DNA of 64,000 nucleotides from Andalucia godoyi. Taxonomy: Eukaryota > Discoba > Jakobea > Jakobida > Andaluciidae. Location: positions 62,001 to 126,000 of the forward strand of contig VRVR01000054.1 in the NCBI GenBank assembly GCA_009859145.1, in the 5' to 3' direction. This document shows positions 40,058 to 49,555 of this stretch, in pieces. Made by a program: the position numbers and the translations under genes. The notes beneath the pieces are model-generated. The model was not told where the DNA came from, ran no database searches, and saw only the letters and a list, made by a program, of their open reading frames with translations. Every line of letters starts with the position of its first letter. Position 1 is the first letter of the stretch.

Positions 40058-41779
40058 TCATTGAGCAGGTCTCGCGATCGTCTTTGGAGGAGGAAGTTCA
40101 TCATCTTCATCACCGCTGCTTGTTGCATCCAGTGCTGCCGTCTCCCGGTCTCTCTTGCCCGACGCGGTTTCGTGCATCGAAAGAACATGTTTGGGCTTCT
40201 TTGACTTGACGAACATTGGGGGAGAGACGGAGATCCATTCGGCAACTCGCTGACCCTGTGCATTCAGACCGCGAACGGATAGTCGTAGACGGAAGGGAAT
40301 GTGCTTACCATTGTGCACAAATGAAAATCTTGACGGCTGGAAGGTACACGTTCGGCCAACCCAGGTCGACTGACCCTTGCGCTTCAGATGGTACGGGCCA
40401 CCGCGAGTGAACCGAAGCCCCTCTTGCATAATATAGTTTGTGTCATTATGTTGCGCAAGAGTCAGCTCCATTTCATAGTTGTAGATTGTCGACGGATTGG
40501 CAAGGTTCGATGCAGTCGGCATCGGCACTTCGGACGGATTGAAATCCATGCGAACCTGAACGGTGTACACCGACGTCTTGTACCACTCTGTGTCCTCTGG
40601 TTGATTTTCTGCCATCGCAGAAGTCCAGCTGTGGAAGGACGTGCGGCCAGTCTTGGTCTGCACAGACCACCCAGTGAGACCGGGGATCGCCGGAATAGAC
40701 CAGTCCAAAGTAGGCTCCGTAAAGTCAAACCGAATCTCGGAAGCCTCGCGTGTGGGCAGAATCCGCCCTGTCTTTGTGCATGAAGTTACCGAAGCTGTAT
40801 TTTGCGCAATGAGAGCTGGATTGGAGGAATTTCCGCCTAGAGATCCAAAAAAGGACCCATTAGTCGTTCCGGACCGGCTTCCGTCCGAAGAAGACGAGGT
40901 TGTGGAGGATGCGCTGCTGGGACCGTCTCTCGACATGGTCGTCGCAGACGATGAAGACGAAGCAGAACGGTCTACCCGCGGTGCACTGATCAACGTCGGA
41001 GCATGCTGGGGTGCAAAGTCCATGCCAAACATGGTTCCAGCCTGCGTGACCTTCGTCGCGGGAACGAGGAGCTTCATGGGAGTTGCATGCGGGGTGGATC
41101 CGTCGCCAGTCGATGTGGGACACAGCAATGCGTTTGAAGGCATCTGCGCAACAGGGAAAAGAGAGCGACGCCGCTTTCCAGCCACAACCTGCAATCCGGT
41201 AGTTCCGTCGACGTAGCTCACTTCCTGCAGCGAATCCGGGAACGACAGTTCCGGTTCCGGATTCATCGCAAAGAGCGCATGTCCGTTCTGCGGTGCGCCG
41301 CACAGGTACCCCGGAACGGATGCCATGGACGGTGCACAGACATTCGGCATGGAGGACATGCTGAAGCCCGCCATGGACGGCGCATTATAGAACGAGAACT
41401 GTCCGAATAGCGATGAGCGGCGAATCATGTTGCCTGCACACGCAACAGCGGGATCCTGCAACATGGTCACGTACGATGTGCTTGTTCGGCGACTCGGCGG
41501 CGACGGGTTGTACTGCGTGCACTCATCGGACGGAGACACGACAAGGTCGTTGGCCCAGAGATCCTGGCACCAATCTTGGAATTCTGGGATGTAGGCAGGT
41601 GGCAACATCGGGTCTGTCTCCACTGCAAAGTTGGCTGCGATTGCCGATGGATAAAAGTCGTTCACGTCCAGCGAGTGATTGCTGGCTCCGCCGATGCTCA
41701 GACGGAATCCGCTGGACACAAGGTCCACTGACGTCTTTCGGCTCCCGACTGTGGAGAGCGAGTTGCGGGAGTTTTCCAT
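40058..41779 (-). CDS. Family member C: compact form of the shared domain
   Basis: A 573-residue minus-strand protein, ATG at 41779. It carries the shortest version of the shared domain, about 371-531, so it best defines the core: WSVQTKTGRTSFHSW, EDTEWYKTSVYTVQVRM, YNYEMELTLAQH, EGLRFTRGGPY, FQPSRFSFVHNGKHIPFRLRLSVRG, WISVSPPMFVKSKKPKHV. The core ends about 40 residues before the C terminus; everything N-terminal is low complexity with Ser/Asn/Pro. It has the same LPP/IPGL lead-in before the first block as member D (SIPAIPGL versus SLPPIPGL), suggesting C and D are the closest pair. Its promoter region contains two matched inverted repeats (42188-42281). Confidence 0.78.
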   Translation of the reverse strand: MENSRNSLSTVGSRKTSVDLVSSGFRLSIGGASNHSLDVNDFYPSAIAANFAVETDPMLPPAYIPEFQDWCQDLWANDLVVSPSDECTQYNPSPPSRRTSTSYVTMLQDPAVACAGNMIRRSSLFGQFSFYNAPSMAGFSMSSMPNVCAPSMASVPGYLCGAPQNGHALFAMNPEPELSFPDSLQEVSYVDGTTGLQVVAGKRRRSLFPVAQMPSNALLCPTSTGDGSTPHATPMKLLVPATKVTQAGTMFGMDFAPQHAPTLISAPRVDRSASSSSSATTMSRDGPSSASSTTSSSSDGSRSGTTNGSFFGSLGGNSSNPALIAQNTASVTSCTKTGRILPTREASEIRFDFTEPTLDWSIPAIPGLTGWSVQTKTGRTSFHSWTSAMAENQPEDTEWYKTSVYTVQVRMDFNPSEVPMPTASNLANPSTIYNYEMELTLAQHNDTNYIMQEGLRFTRGGPYHLKRKGQSTWVGRTCTFQPSRFSFVHNGKHIPFRLRLSVRGLNAQGQRVAEWISVSPPMFVKSKKPKHVLSMHETASGKRDRETAALDATSSGDEDDELPPPKTIARPAQ

Positions 41780-42187
41780 GGTTAAAGAACGGTGCTTTCG
41801 GTTGTTCTGCCTGTTGCTAAACTGCGTAACAACACGTTTTGCTTCGGAAGAGAGAAGAACGAACGTAGAGAGCGGTCTGCTTGTTGGAGAATTTCCTTTG
41901 TTTGTTGTTTTTGGCTTTTTTGAAAGGAAAGGAAAAAAGAGAAGAGGAAGAAGAAAAGAAGAAATAAAAGCGAAGAAGAAGAACAGATGCTGCTTGCGAA
42001 GAGTATTTTTTCTTTTTCTTTTTCTTTTTTTGTGTACGTGTTTTTTTGCTTACGTAACAACGAAATTCGGCAAATTCTGCATTCTGCAATCTCGGGGAGG
42101 GTCTTCGGTGCACGGCTGTGGCCTTTCCAGAAGAGGCATGTACCAGCAGGCTGCATTTTCTGACTGGAATCAACAATCAGCGCTCTC

Positions 42188-42205
42188 GTGGAAGTTATCT
42201 TCCAC
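42188..42205. promoter_or_regulatory. Inverted repeat GTGGAAG-N4-CTTCCAC
   Basis: Perfect 7-bp arms around a TTAT spacer, 409 bp upstream of the member C start. The core reads TGGAA-N6-TTCCA. Binding-site function is inferred from symmetry and from a second copy 76 bp away. Confidence 0.5.
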
Positions 42206-42263
42206 AGGACCACACGATAAGATTCGGGCAGCCCCGATCGAAGAATTGCGCTCCAGGTCCTTC

Positions 42264-42281
42264 CTGGAATGGTCATTCCAG
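42264..42281. promoter_or_regulatory. Inverted repeat CTGGAAT-N4-ATTCCAG
   Basis: Perfect 7-bp arms around a GGTC spacer with the same TGGAA-N6-TTCCA core and geometry as the repeat at 42188. It overlaps TTCCTGGAA (42261-42269), which also fits the STAT-type TTC-N3-GAA consensus. Confidence 0.5.
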
Positions 42282-43549
42282 ACGAGGGGGAGGCATTTTC
42301 AAGAAGGCCGAACAGGACGCTGAGCGGAAATGACCTGATCTGCTGCGACGCCCTGTCCGATCGACGCATCAATTGGAAGAACGAGTGGAGTGAATCCTGT
42401 CCGAGCAAAGGGGAACCGCAGCGGCAAAATCTGCTTGTTCAGCGCAGCACCCGTAAGGCGAGGTTCCGCAGCGGTGCTAGCTTTCCATCAATTCCAGTGC
42501 AGAGTCTCCCTCCTATACATTCCAGTTCTGTGTCAGCGGCCGGAAGGACCGAGAGCATGGACAAGCGTCGTCTGCCTCTGCGGAGCCGCACGCAGTGGAC
42601 GCTTCGGTTCCAGCAACGCGCATTTCGTTTTTACACGAGACCAATTGGTGACTTTGCGTTTTGTTCTGAATTGCAAACGCGGCCAAATTTGGCATGCCGT
42701 GTCTCGGGGGGGCAGGGATGCACTTCGATTTGCTGATTCTTTGTCGAAGGCTTCCGAACGCCGGGCTCTCGTTCGCTGCGGGTCGTCCAAAGTGCACCGA
42801 CACAACAGGCTCCGTCTCTTCGCCAATACTTTGCACCCCCAAAGAGATCCCAGGATTCGAGAATTCGAAAGGGGGGGAATTGCGGAATCGCCAATTTTGT
42901 TTGCAGGCCCGTACCACTTTCTGTCTCTGAACTTTACCGTCCGAGAAGATGACTCATCGCTAATTCTCAGTGTTGGCATTCGACAGCCGTGTTGTTTTCC
43001 CTGCTTTTGTATTTCTTTCCCTCGGATCATCTGTTTGCCAGCCACGGATCTGGGCCCCCGCCGGCGATCTTCTCTGAAATTCAGGACCATGGGGCGTCTT
43101 TTGCCAGCGTGCCGGGTTCCCCCCTGCATGCTGCTGAATGTCTCTGTGCGCCTTTTGTGGTTTGCGACGAACCCGCATTCAACAACCAGTATCCATCATC
43201 TCCACCCGTCTCCCCCTTCTTCCCTCAACCAGCCCACTTCTCTCACCCGCCGTAAAAAAAAGATATCAACACTTCCAGTTTATCCCAAAAGGAAAAACTC
43301 CCCGCGTTTTTGAAGCACCAGTTGAAAAGAAAGTTGGAAGAAAATCCCCCGATAGAAGGTACTGTAGAAGAACTGAAGAAACGCAAAGAGGAAAATTGTA
43401 TGTGGGAAAGCGCCTGGCTGTGGGAGAAAGGTTTTCCGTGTGCGTATGTTTTTTTAATAGTCTTGGAGATGCATTGCTGTTTATTGTTATTTTAAAAAAG
43501 GATAGTGTGTATCGACGACACTGGATCACTGTGAGTGTTTGGGGAGGAA

Positions 43550-44134
43550 ATGGTGTTTTTCTACTACGGCCATAAGCTGCTTCAGAGACTGGGGTTGTCG
43601 CCGTCCGACGAAGAAGTGGAGCAGAACAGACGGCAATTGATCAATGTCTGTGTGGAAAAGCTGGAGATTGTAAAAGAGCGGAAGCGGATGCTGCAGGATG
43701 TGATTGAGGAGAGCGAGGACAAGCTGATTGATTTTGAGCTCAGAGAAGAAGAGCTTCGAAAACAGCAGGCGGAATACGATGCAAAGCTCATCGAGCTGCT
43801 GAGCTTGGACGAGCTGAAGCCGGCTTTGTCCGACAGCGTAACGATCGCGAACGAGGGCACTATGGATGAGGAAGCCACGCTGGTGAGCAGCACCAACAGC
43901 AGTACTACGCATGGCCAAGTGCTGGATCCAGAGATGGAGGAGCGCAGAATACAAATCCTGGGACTGAAATCGTATCTGGAGGACGAGTATCCAACCATTC
44001 TCAAGGAAATTGATCACTCGATTGATATGCAACGGCGCGCAATCTCGAGGCTACGCGCAGAACTGGCTTCCGTCGAAGCCGTGGAAAAGGATATCGAGGG
44101 ACACCTGAAGAACCAGGATATTAATAAAGCGTGA
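43550..44134 (+). CDS. Coiled-coil orphan, 194 residues
   Basis: Started at the ATG at 43550 (MVFFYYGHKLLQRLGLS). An N-terminal hydrophobic/aromatic helix is followed by a long charged coiled coil (about 25-80: EEVEQNRRQLINVCVEKLEIVKERKRMLQDVIEE and onward). A Ser/Thr-rich break follows, then a second coiled coil (about 135-190). No catalytic motif, not recognised. Its size and organisation resemble small cytoskeletal or tethering adaptors. It lies between the member C promoter and the 3' end of the Prp22-like helicase, converging on the latter with a 162-bp gap. Confidence 0.65.
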   Translation: MVFFYYGHKLLQRLGLSPSDEEVEQNRRQLINVCVEKLEIVKERKRMLQDVIEESEDKLIDFELREEELRKQQAEYDAKLIELLSLDELKPALSDSVTIANEGTMDEEATLVSSTNSSTTHGQVLDPEMEERRIQILGLKSYLEDEYPTILKEIDHSIDMQRRAISRLRAELASVEAVEKDIEGHLKNQDINKA

Positions 44135-44296
44135 ACATATACATATATAGATATATATTAGCAAGCTGGCGGTGCTGGTCGTGCGTGGCGGACGTTGTGA
44201 CTGCTCTGTGAACAAACCACAACAACCCAAGAGCAAGGAGAAGGGGGTTTAGAGGTGTGTGGGGTGTGTTTCTTTTTTTAAAATTAATACCATACT

Positions 44297-47200
44297 CTAA
44301 TTGCGACGACGCTTTTGCTTGGAAATTCTCCAGTCGTTCTCGTCTTCCCAGCGCCTGTCCCAGAGGGGCTTCACCTTTTCACCCATGGAAACACGTCCTT
44401 CCGCCTTTCCAAACATGCCTGGAGCAACTTTGAGCAGCCACCGAGGATCGATGGCGGTAACCTGGCGCATATACTCCTTTGACGTGAGCACAACCTCGTG
44501 GTAAATGACGTACCGAGGCTGCCTTCCGTGGAGCGCGGAGGATGGATGTACGTGAACTGGGGTTTGATCAACGAGAGTCTTGTAGCATTTTTCTTGGCTG
44601 TCTGCTTTTGCAACCTGAGAGAAGTACCCTGCGCACAACGCTATGCGAATTCGATCCAGTTCCGAGCCGCAGGAGGAGACGCGGAGGCGCTGTCGATCAA
44701 GAATTCGTCGCAGCTGTTTGGACACATCCTCAGCTCGTTTAAGCGAGCGCAGCTGAATGTAGTTATCGTGACACCAGGTGCTCGAGTACTTTGCATTCTT
44801 CCATTCGCGGTACACAGTTAGAAGAGTAATGTGGTCTCCTTCTGCTTGGTTGAATCGCGACCGACGGCGGTCTGCCTGCTCTTGCTTTTCACGAGGACGA
44901 AAGAACACGCTTTGTCCAACACTGATTAGCCCAAGAATGATCAGCATCTCATCGGCACAGGAAAGGTCGACGGCTGCAAGAAGCGCCTTCGACATCATGG
45001 GATCCAGAGGAAACTCAGCCATTCTGCGGCCCAGCGGTGTCAGGAGTCCATCGTCATCCAGCGCAGAAAGAAGAAACAGGGCGTGCATTGCGGCAAGCAG
45101 CGCCTGCTGCGGAGGAGGATCAAGAAAATCAAAATGCAGCAGATCATTGATGCCCATTGCCTTGAGCATGAGAACGGTGTGTCCCAAGTTGGTCCTCTGA
45201 ATTTCGGGAATGGTGGTTGGGTGCATCTCTTCTCGGAATGCTTGGTCCGTGTAGAGCCGATAGCACTTCCCCGGAGCAGTTCTTCCAGCACGACCGGCAC
45301 GCTGGTTGGCGCTTGCCTGGCTGATGGGAACGACTAGAAGGGAATCCATGCCCGACTTTGGATTGTAGCATTTTTGCTTTGAAAACCCAGGATCAACAAC
45401 GTACAAGATTCCATCGATGGTGATCGAGGTTTCGGCGATGTTCGTCGCAACGACGCACTTTCTGTATCCTTTGGGAGCTGGGTCAAAAATTTGCGACTGC
45501 ATTTCCGACGGAAGCGCGGAAAACACAGGTAGCACAATCAAGTTCATATTCCCAGTGCCCGCACAGGCACCCGCGCCCGCACCCATGATCCGTTCCTTCG
45601 CCATGCTCTTGGAGCGCTGCTTGATCATATCGCAAGCCGTTTCGATTTCTTCCTGTCCAGTGAGGAAAAGGAGGATGTCGCCTTCCGGTTCACGAGAATG
45701 AATTTGGAGAACTGTCGTGACTGCCCCTTCCAGATAATCCTGTTCCGGCTCCTTTGCATACAGAATCTCCACGGGGAACGACCGACCTGGAATCCGAAAA
45801 ATCGGTGCACCGCGGAAATACGACGCAAACTTTTCCGCCTCCAGCGTTGCCGAGGTAACGATGAGTCGCAAATCCGGTCGTTTCGCCACCGCTGCTTTGC
45901 ACAGCCCGAACAAGACGTCAGTATGAATTGTCCTTTCGTGCGCCTCATCGAGGATAATCACCGAGTACAGGCTCAAATCAGTATCCAACAGGCACTGTCG
46001 CAACAGCATACCGTCAGTCATGTACTCGATCATTGTGTCCCGAGATGTGCAATCATCAAAGCGGATGTTGTACCCCACAAGAGTCCCAACACGGCAGCCC
46101 TTCTCTTCGGACACACGCTTGGCGACCGAGACTGCAGCAACTCTTCTCGGCTGTGTACAAGCAACTCGCTTTCCAGGAGCAACCAATCCGTCCTCCAAGA
46201 TGTACTGCGTCATCTGCGTCGTTTTTCCGGATCCAGTTTCACCAATCACGACCACAATCTGATTGTCCCGGATGATTTCAAGCAAATTTGACCGGAATTT
46301 GTAAATGGGAAGAGATTTTCGCTGGTCGCTCATGGAGGCAGACTGCTGACGCGGACCAAATGACACCGGGATAAAGGCATCTTCACCATCTACATCGTCT
46401 TCCTTTCCAATTTCAGTTTCCGCACTCTGCAGTGACAGCGACGACGACGACAATGAAGACCTCTTCAAAACGACTCTTTCCTCGGAGCGCTGTTTTGCCG
46501 TCTGTGAAGCAAGATACGCGGCTCTCTGCAGAGAGCCCTCTGGGTTTCGAATAACTTTCACCGTTGACCATGCATCCGCCTCATTTCCAATCATCTTGAG
46601 TCCACGCCGCTGCAAGTCATTGCGCAGAAACGTCGGTGCTTCGTCCTTGATTTCCACCTCGAAGTCCGCAATCTCCTCTCCATGATGCGCAGCAGAATCT
46701 GAAATTCCCGCACTCCTCCGCACCCCTTCATCGTCATCTCCCATCCCAGTCCCACTATCATCCAGCGGATCATCCTGTGACCTCTGCTTGGACGAAAGCG
46801 CATGTTGCAGCTGCGTGTCCTCCCATTTTTCATACTCTGTCTTTTCTCGAGGTCTCTTTCGTGGCGACTGGTCCAGTGCCCTTCTGTCGGGATGCGGCCG
46901 GATGAGCTCGGGCTCAACTGAAATGTGCGGGTCGACTGCGGAAAACACGCCATTGGGCATTTCAAGCGCAGATCCGAAAGAAGACTTTGCAGATCTTGTC
47001 GATCTTGTCGTCGTCGTTGCTGATGTTGCTGATGGTGTCGCCGTCGCCGCACGTGCAGTGGAGAGCATCGATGAATCTGCCGTACGAACGCGCGCGTCTC
47101 CCCGGGAAGCCTTCACGAGAGCATAAACGTGATCGACAAGCGAGAGCGAAAAGGAATCGCCGCCAGACTCGACTACTTTCCGACGAAACTCGGATTGGGT

Positions 47201-47320
47201 CGCTGCATTTTCGGCCAAATTAATCAGAAACTCGCTCAGCACAGTGTCATTAATCAAAGTATGCGATTCAACTGCAGAACATACGCGGTTCACAAGCGAC
47301 AATCTCGCAAGAGCATCCAT
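44297..47320 (-). CDS. DHX8: DEAH-box RNA helicase, Prp22/DHX8 lineage, without a visible S1 domain
   Basis: A 1007-residue minus-strand protein, ATG at 47320. Helicase motifs: I GETGSGKTTQ, Ia TQPRRVAA, II DEAH (ILDEAHERT), III SATLEAEKF, IV LFLTGQEEIE, V TNIAETSITIDGI and VI QRAGRAGR, followed by the HA2 and OB-fold regions. The N terminus (ARLSLVNRVCSAVESHTLIND through about residue 70) matches the N-terminal helical domain of human DHX8. Residues about 215-290 contain the FLRN and IRNPEGSLQRAA pieces that precede the core in DHX8. The S1 RNA-binding domain expected between these is not recognisable; that interval is Ser/Thr and acidic. Prp22 releases spliced mRNA. A functional spliceosome is consistent with the introns seen here. 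Confidence 0.92.
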   Translation of the reverse strand: MDALARLSLVNRVCSAVESHTLINDTVLSEFLINLAENAATQSEFRRKVVESGGDSFSLSLVDHVYALVKASRGDARVRTADSSMLSTARAATATPSATSATTTTRSTRSAKSSFGSALEMPNGVFSAVDPHISVEPELIRPHPDRRALDQSPRKRPREKTEYEKWEDTQLQHALSSKQRSQDDPLDDSGTGMGDDDEGVRRSAGISDSAAHHGEEIADFEVEIKDEAPTFLRNDLQRRGLKMIGNEADAWSTVKVIRNPEGSLQRAAYLASQTAKQRSEERVVLKRSSLSSSSLSLQSAETEIGKEDDVDGEDAFIPVSFGPRQQSASMSDQRKSLPIYKFRSNLLEIIRDNQIVVVIGETGSGKTTQMTQYILEDGLVAPGKRVACTQPRRVAAVSVAKRVSEEKGCRVGTLVGYNIRFDDCTSRDTMIEYMTDGMLLRQCLLDTDLSLYSVIILDEAHERTIHTDVLFGLCKAAVAKRPDLRLIVTSATLEAEKFASYFRGAPIFRIPGRSFPVEILYAKEPEQDYLEGAVTTVLQIHSREPEGDILLFLTGQEEIETACDMIKQRSKSMAKERIMGAGAGACAGTGNMNLIVLPVFSALPSEMQSQIFDPAPKGYRKCVVATNIAETSITIDGILYVVDPGFSKQKCYNPKSGMDSLLVVPISQASANQRAGRAGRTAPGKCYRLYTDQAFREEMHPTTIPEIQRTNLGHTVLMLKAMGINDLLHFDFLDPPPQQALLAAMHALFLLSALDDDGLLTPLGRRMAEFPLDPMMSKALLAAVDLSCADEMLIILGLISVGQSVFFRPREKQEQADRRRSRFNQAEGDHITLLTVYREWKNAKYSSTWCHDNYIQLRSLKRAEDVSKQLRRILDRQRLRVSSCGSELDRIRIALCAGYFSQVAKADSQEKCYKTLVDQTPVHVHPSSALHGRQPRYVIYHEVVLTSKEYMRQVTAIDPRWLLKVAPGMFGKAEGRVSMGEKVKPLWDRRWEDENDWRISKQKRRRN

Positions 47321-47668
47321 TCACAACACCTAAATCCCTTCTACCACCACTTTTAATACTACTTCTTCTACTTCTTCTACTTCTTCTTGTTCTTTTTGCT
47401 GTTCTTCAATTATTAAATGTTAAATTAACGAAATCATGTTATCGTCCCATCCCACACCCAGACCTTGGTCAGGGTTATTGACTATGAACTTCGCCACCTT
47501 TCATTTTTTGGGAATGATGGTTGACATTTGTCGACAACAGGAACGTTAAAACAGCCCATGTCGGATGAGAGGCGACAAGAGGAGGATTTGCGCTTTGTGC
47601 TTGCTCTACAGGGGAGCGTATGCTTTGATTTCTTTCGATTTCAAAGGGCGAGGATAGACGACGGATAG
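47321..47668. promoter_or_regulatory. Divergent promoter region, DHX8 / coiled-coil orphan
   Basis: 348 bp with a CTTCTA/CTT pyrimidine repeat at about 47358-47400, sense-strand pyrimidine for the plus-strand gene. No other features seen. Confidence 0.45.
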
Positions 47669-48454
47669 ATGGCGTGCGTTCCGACTGGATATCCAGAGCC
47701 TGTGCATCGGATCCGGACCAAGCCGACGGCCAGCAGGATCTCACTACGGGAGGCACCAGCGGCGACACTGGATGCGATGCTGCGGACTTGCGACCACTAT
47801 GAGCGATTATGTGCCGGATACTATGAGCCACAGACACGAGCCTCGCGCTATGTGTATGATTTGTCGAAAGAGATTAAAGGAATGGTTGGGGAGCTGAATG
47901 AGAAATACGGAGATGAAAAACGGGAAATCGAAGAGAGGATTGCGTATTTGGAGAGAATCATGTCTGACTGGAACCACTGTTTCGGCAATGATCGGAGCGT
48001 AACGCCTTCGACCCTGCTGGAGAAGTTCAACAAGAACGTCCGAGAGTTCCAGAAGGTGTCCGCGCAGCTGAAAGACGCAGAAGACCGGGCTTGCCGTCAA
48101 AAGGAAGAGTACGAAAAGAGGTTCCACGAAGTGTCATCGAACTACCGATACTCATTAGAAAAGATTACGGAACAGTACGAAAAGCAGCTGCAAAGTCGCA
48201 AGCAGAAGGAGAAGAATGCGGCCGCTGCGTTCGAGGCTGCAAGGAGCACCAGGCTCTCCGAAGTGCACGATGCATCCGAAGCAGTCATCCAGGAAACCAT
48301 GGAAGACGTCGCAGGCGTGCTGTCGCGGATTGTTCTTGGTCCATCGTCGCGGCAGAATCCGCAACTTCGCGAGCAAGTCGATTCTGTTCTGCAGCCGCTG
48401 ATGAAGGGACTAGTGCAACTTCAGGCTATGTTGCTCGACCGCACACCGACATAG
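47669..48454 (+). CDS. Coiled-coil orphan, 261 residues
   Basis: ATG at 47669 (MACVPTGYPEPVH). A basic N terminus of about 30 residues is followed by an almost continuous helical, charged region. It includes LSKEIKGMVGELNEKYGDEKREIEERIAYLERI (about 65-97), a second coil at about 120-195 rich in Lys/Glu/Gln, and a C-terminal hydrophobic helix pair (about 210-255). No catalytic motif; not recognised. The spacing of long antiparallel-looking helices could suit a BAR-like or filament-associated protein, but no signature supports this. It is divergent from the Prp22-like helicase gene and 1.1 kb upstream of member D. Confidence 0.65.
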   Translation: MACVPTGYPEPVHRIRTKPTASRISLREAPAATLDAMLRTCDHYERLCAGYYEPQTRASRYVYDLSKEIKGMVGELNEKYGDEKREIEERIAYLERIMSDWNHCFGNDRSVTPSTLLEKFNKNVREFQKVSAQLKDAEDRACRQKEEYEKRFHEVSSNYRYSLEKITEQYEKQLQSRKQKEKNAAAAFEAARSTRLSEVHDASEAVIQETMEDVAGVLSRIVLGPSSRQNPQLREQVDSVLQPLMKGLVQLQAMLLDRTPT

Positions 48455-49555
48455 ACAGCGTTGCAGGAGAAATACTCTCGGGAACAAAAAACCAAAAAAC
48501 CAAGAAAAAAAACCAAGAAAAATATGATGTAGTGTGTCCCTTCCCTGCACTTCGTCTCACGTATGCTCTTTTTTTAATATCTACATACTGGGCCGCGGCT
48601 GTCTTCTTTTGTCGTCAAAAGCACCGTTCATATCGGATGCGAAGATATTTGCTGCACAGTCAGTGCGCAAGACAACAATCGTCCGCCCGCGCGCATCTTC
48701 TCTTCTCTGGAGCGGTAGTAGTGTAAAGCTCCACTGCGTTTTCTTCCTTCCTTCCTTCCTTCTGTCTTCCCCCCTCTCCTTCGATTCTCGGGCTGTTCGC
48801 ACTCCAGCCAGTGCACGGTGCACGACAGGGGGGAGTTCGCCCTGTGATTCCGTCTGGCTGGCCAGGGCAGATCGCAAGTTTGCTTTCCAGCATCATCGCG
48901 GGTCTGCCCATTCCGGGCCATCTGTACCCGAGCATTTTGCGCTTTGGTCCGCAGCGCTCACCCGAACCTGCTGCGACAGCATCGCGGAGCCTGTGCCTCA
49001 GCTTGAACCTCGAATTGATGGCAGACGTCAGTTTATTACTGCTTTAGGCAACGTTGGGTGTGCAGGCTGCCGGAATTCCACTCGACCGAAGATGCAATCA
49101 GACCCGATTCCCGAGACACTATCCATATGGGCACAGTCGCAGGAGTGCTGCTAATACTGCAGGCAGACTGGTGGATGGAAAAAGAAAGAATGTCATTCAG
49201 TTTATCTTGCATGCCCTGTCAATTTCCTTCTCTGGCAGCGTCTGCGCTGCGGCTCGCTTGCTATTGTTAGGTCGTGGAGGTTCTTGCGGGGTTGAAGACA
49301 GCTCCTGTGTCTGGTCTGACCGGCACGTTGTTTTGGCGAGCAATGGAAATCCAGAAATTGTCCATAGGTTGCAAGTTCGTTGTTCGTCCACTCGACTCCC
49401 GTGTCCGCTTCTGTGCGGCGTGGTAGACTTTTTCAGCGTTTCCCTTGCATCTGCCTTCCAGCGCACGATCCTCTCTCTATTGTCGAACAGTTTTGAAAGA
49501 AAAAAGGGTTACTCTGCAGAAAAAACGGAAAAAAAAAGAGATTTCTCGGTTTGTC
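48455..49555. promoter_or_regulatory. Upstream region of family member D
   Basis: 1101 bp. Pyrimidine-rich CTTC repeats lie at 48741-48780. The rest is mixed-composition DNA with overlapping frames that mostly begin at non-ATG codons, ending in an A-rich leader at 49495-49545. I did not find a TGGAA-N6-TTCCA dyad here; GGAATTCC at about 49072 is the only symmetric GGAA/TTCC word noticed. Confidence 0.45.

Larger units (their letters stand above)
41780..43549. promoter_or_regulatory. Long divergent upstream region, member C / coiled-coil orphan
   Basis: 1770 bp, the largest promoter gap in the window. From the member C side: a purine tract at 41925-41985 (pyrimidine leader on its sense strand), T-rich DNA, the paired inverted repeats at 42188-42281, then 1.1 kb of mixed sequence with overlapping frames that lack plausible ATG starts. 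A long regulatory region or a non-coding transcript are both possible. Confidence 0.5.

Noticed and set aside
42533-43129. 198-codon minus-strand ATG frame in the member C upstream region
   Set aside because: Very Arg-rich and without domain features, antisense to another chance frame. Kept only as part of a finding, not as a gene.
42390-43313. 308-codon plus-strand open frame upstream of the coiled-coil orphan
   Set aside because: Begins at GTG, has its only internal Met near the end, is rich in Arg/Cys/Pro as expected of chance frames in this DNA, and matches no family.
48534-49154. 206-codon plus-strand frame upstream of member D
   Set aside because: Several overlapping frames of equal quality on both strands, Ser/Cys/Phe-rich, not recognised; more likely promoter or 5' leader.
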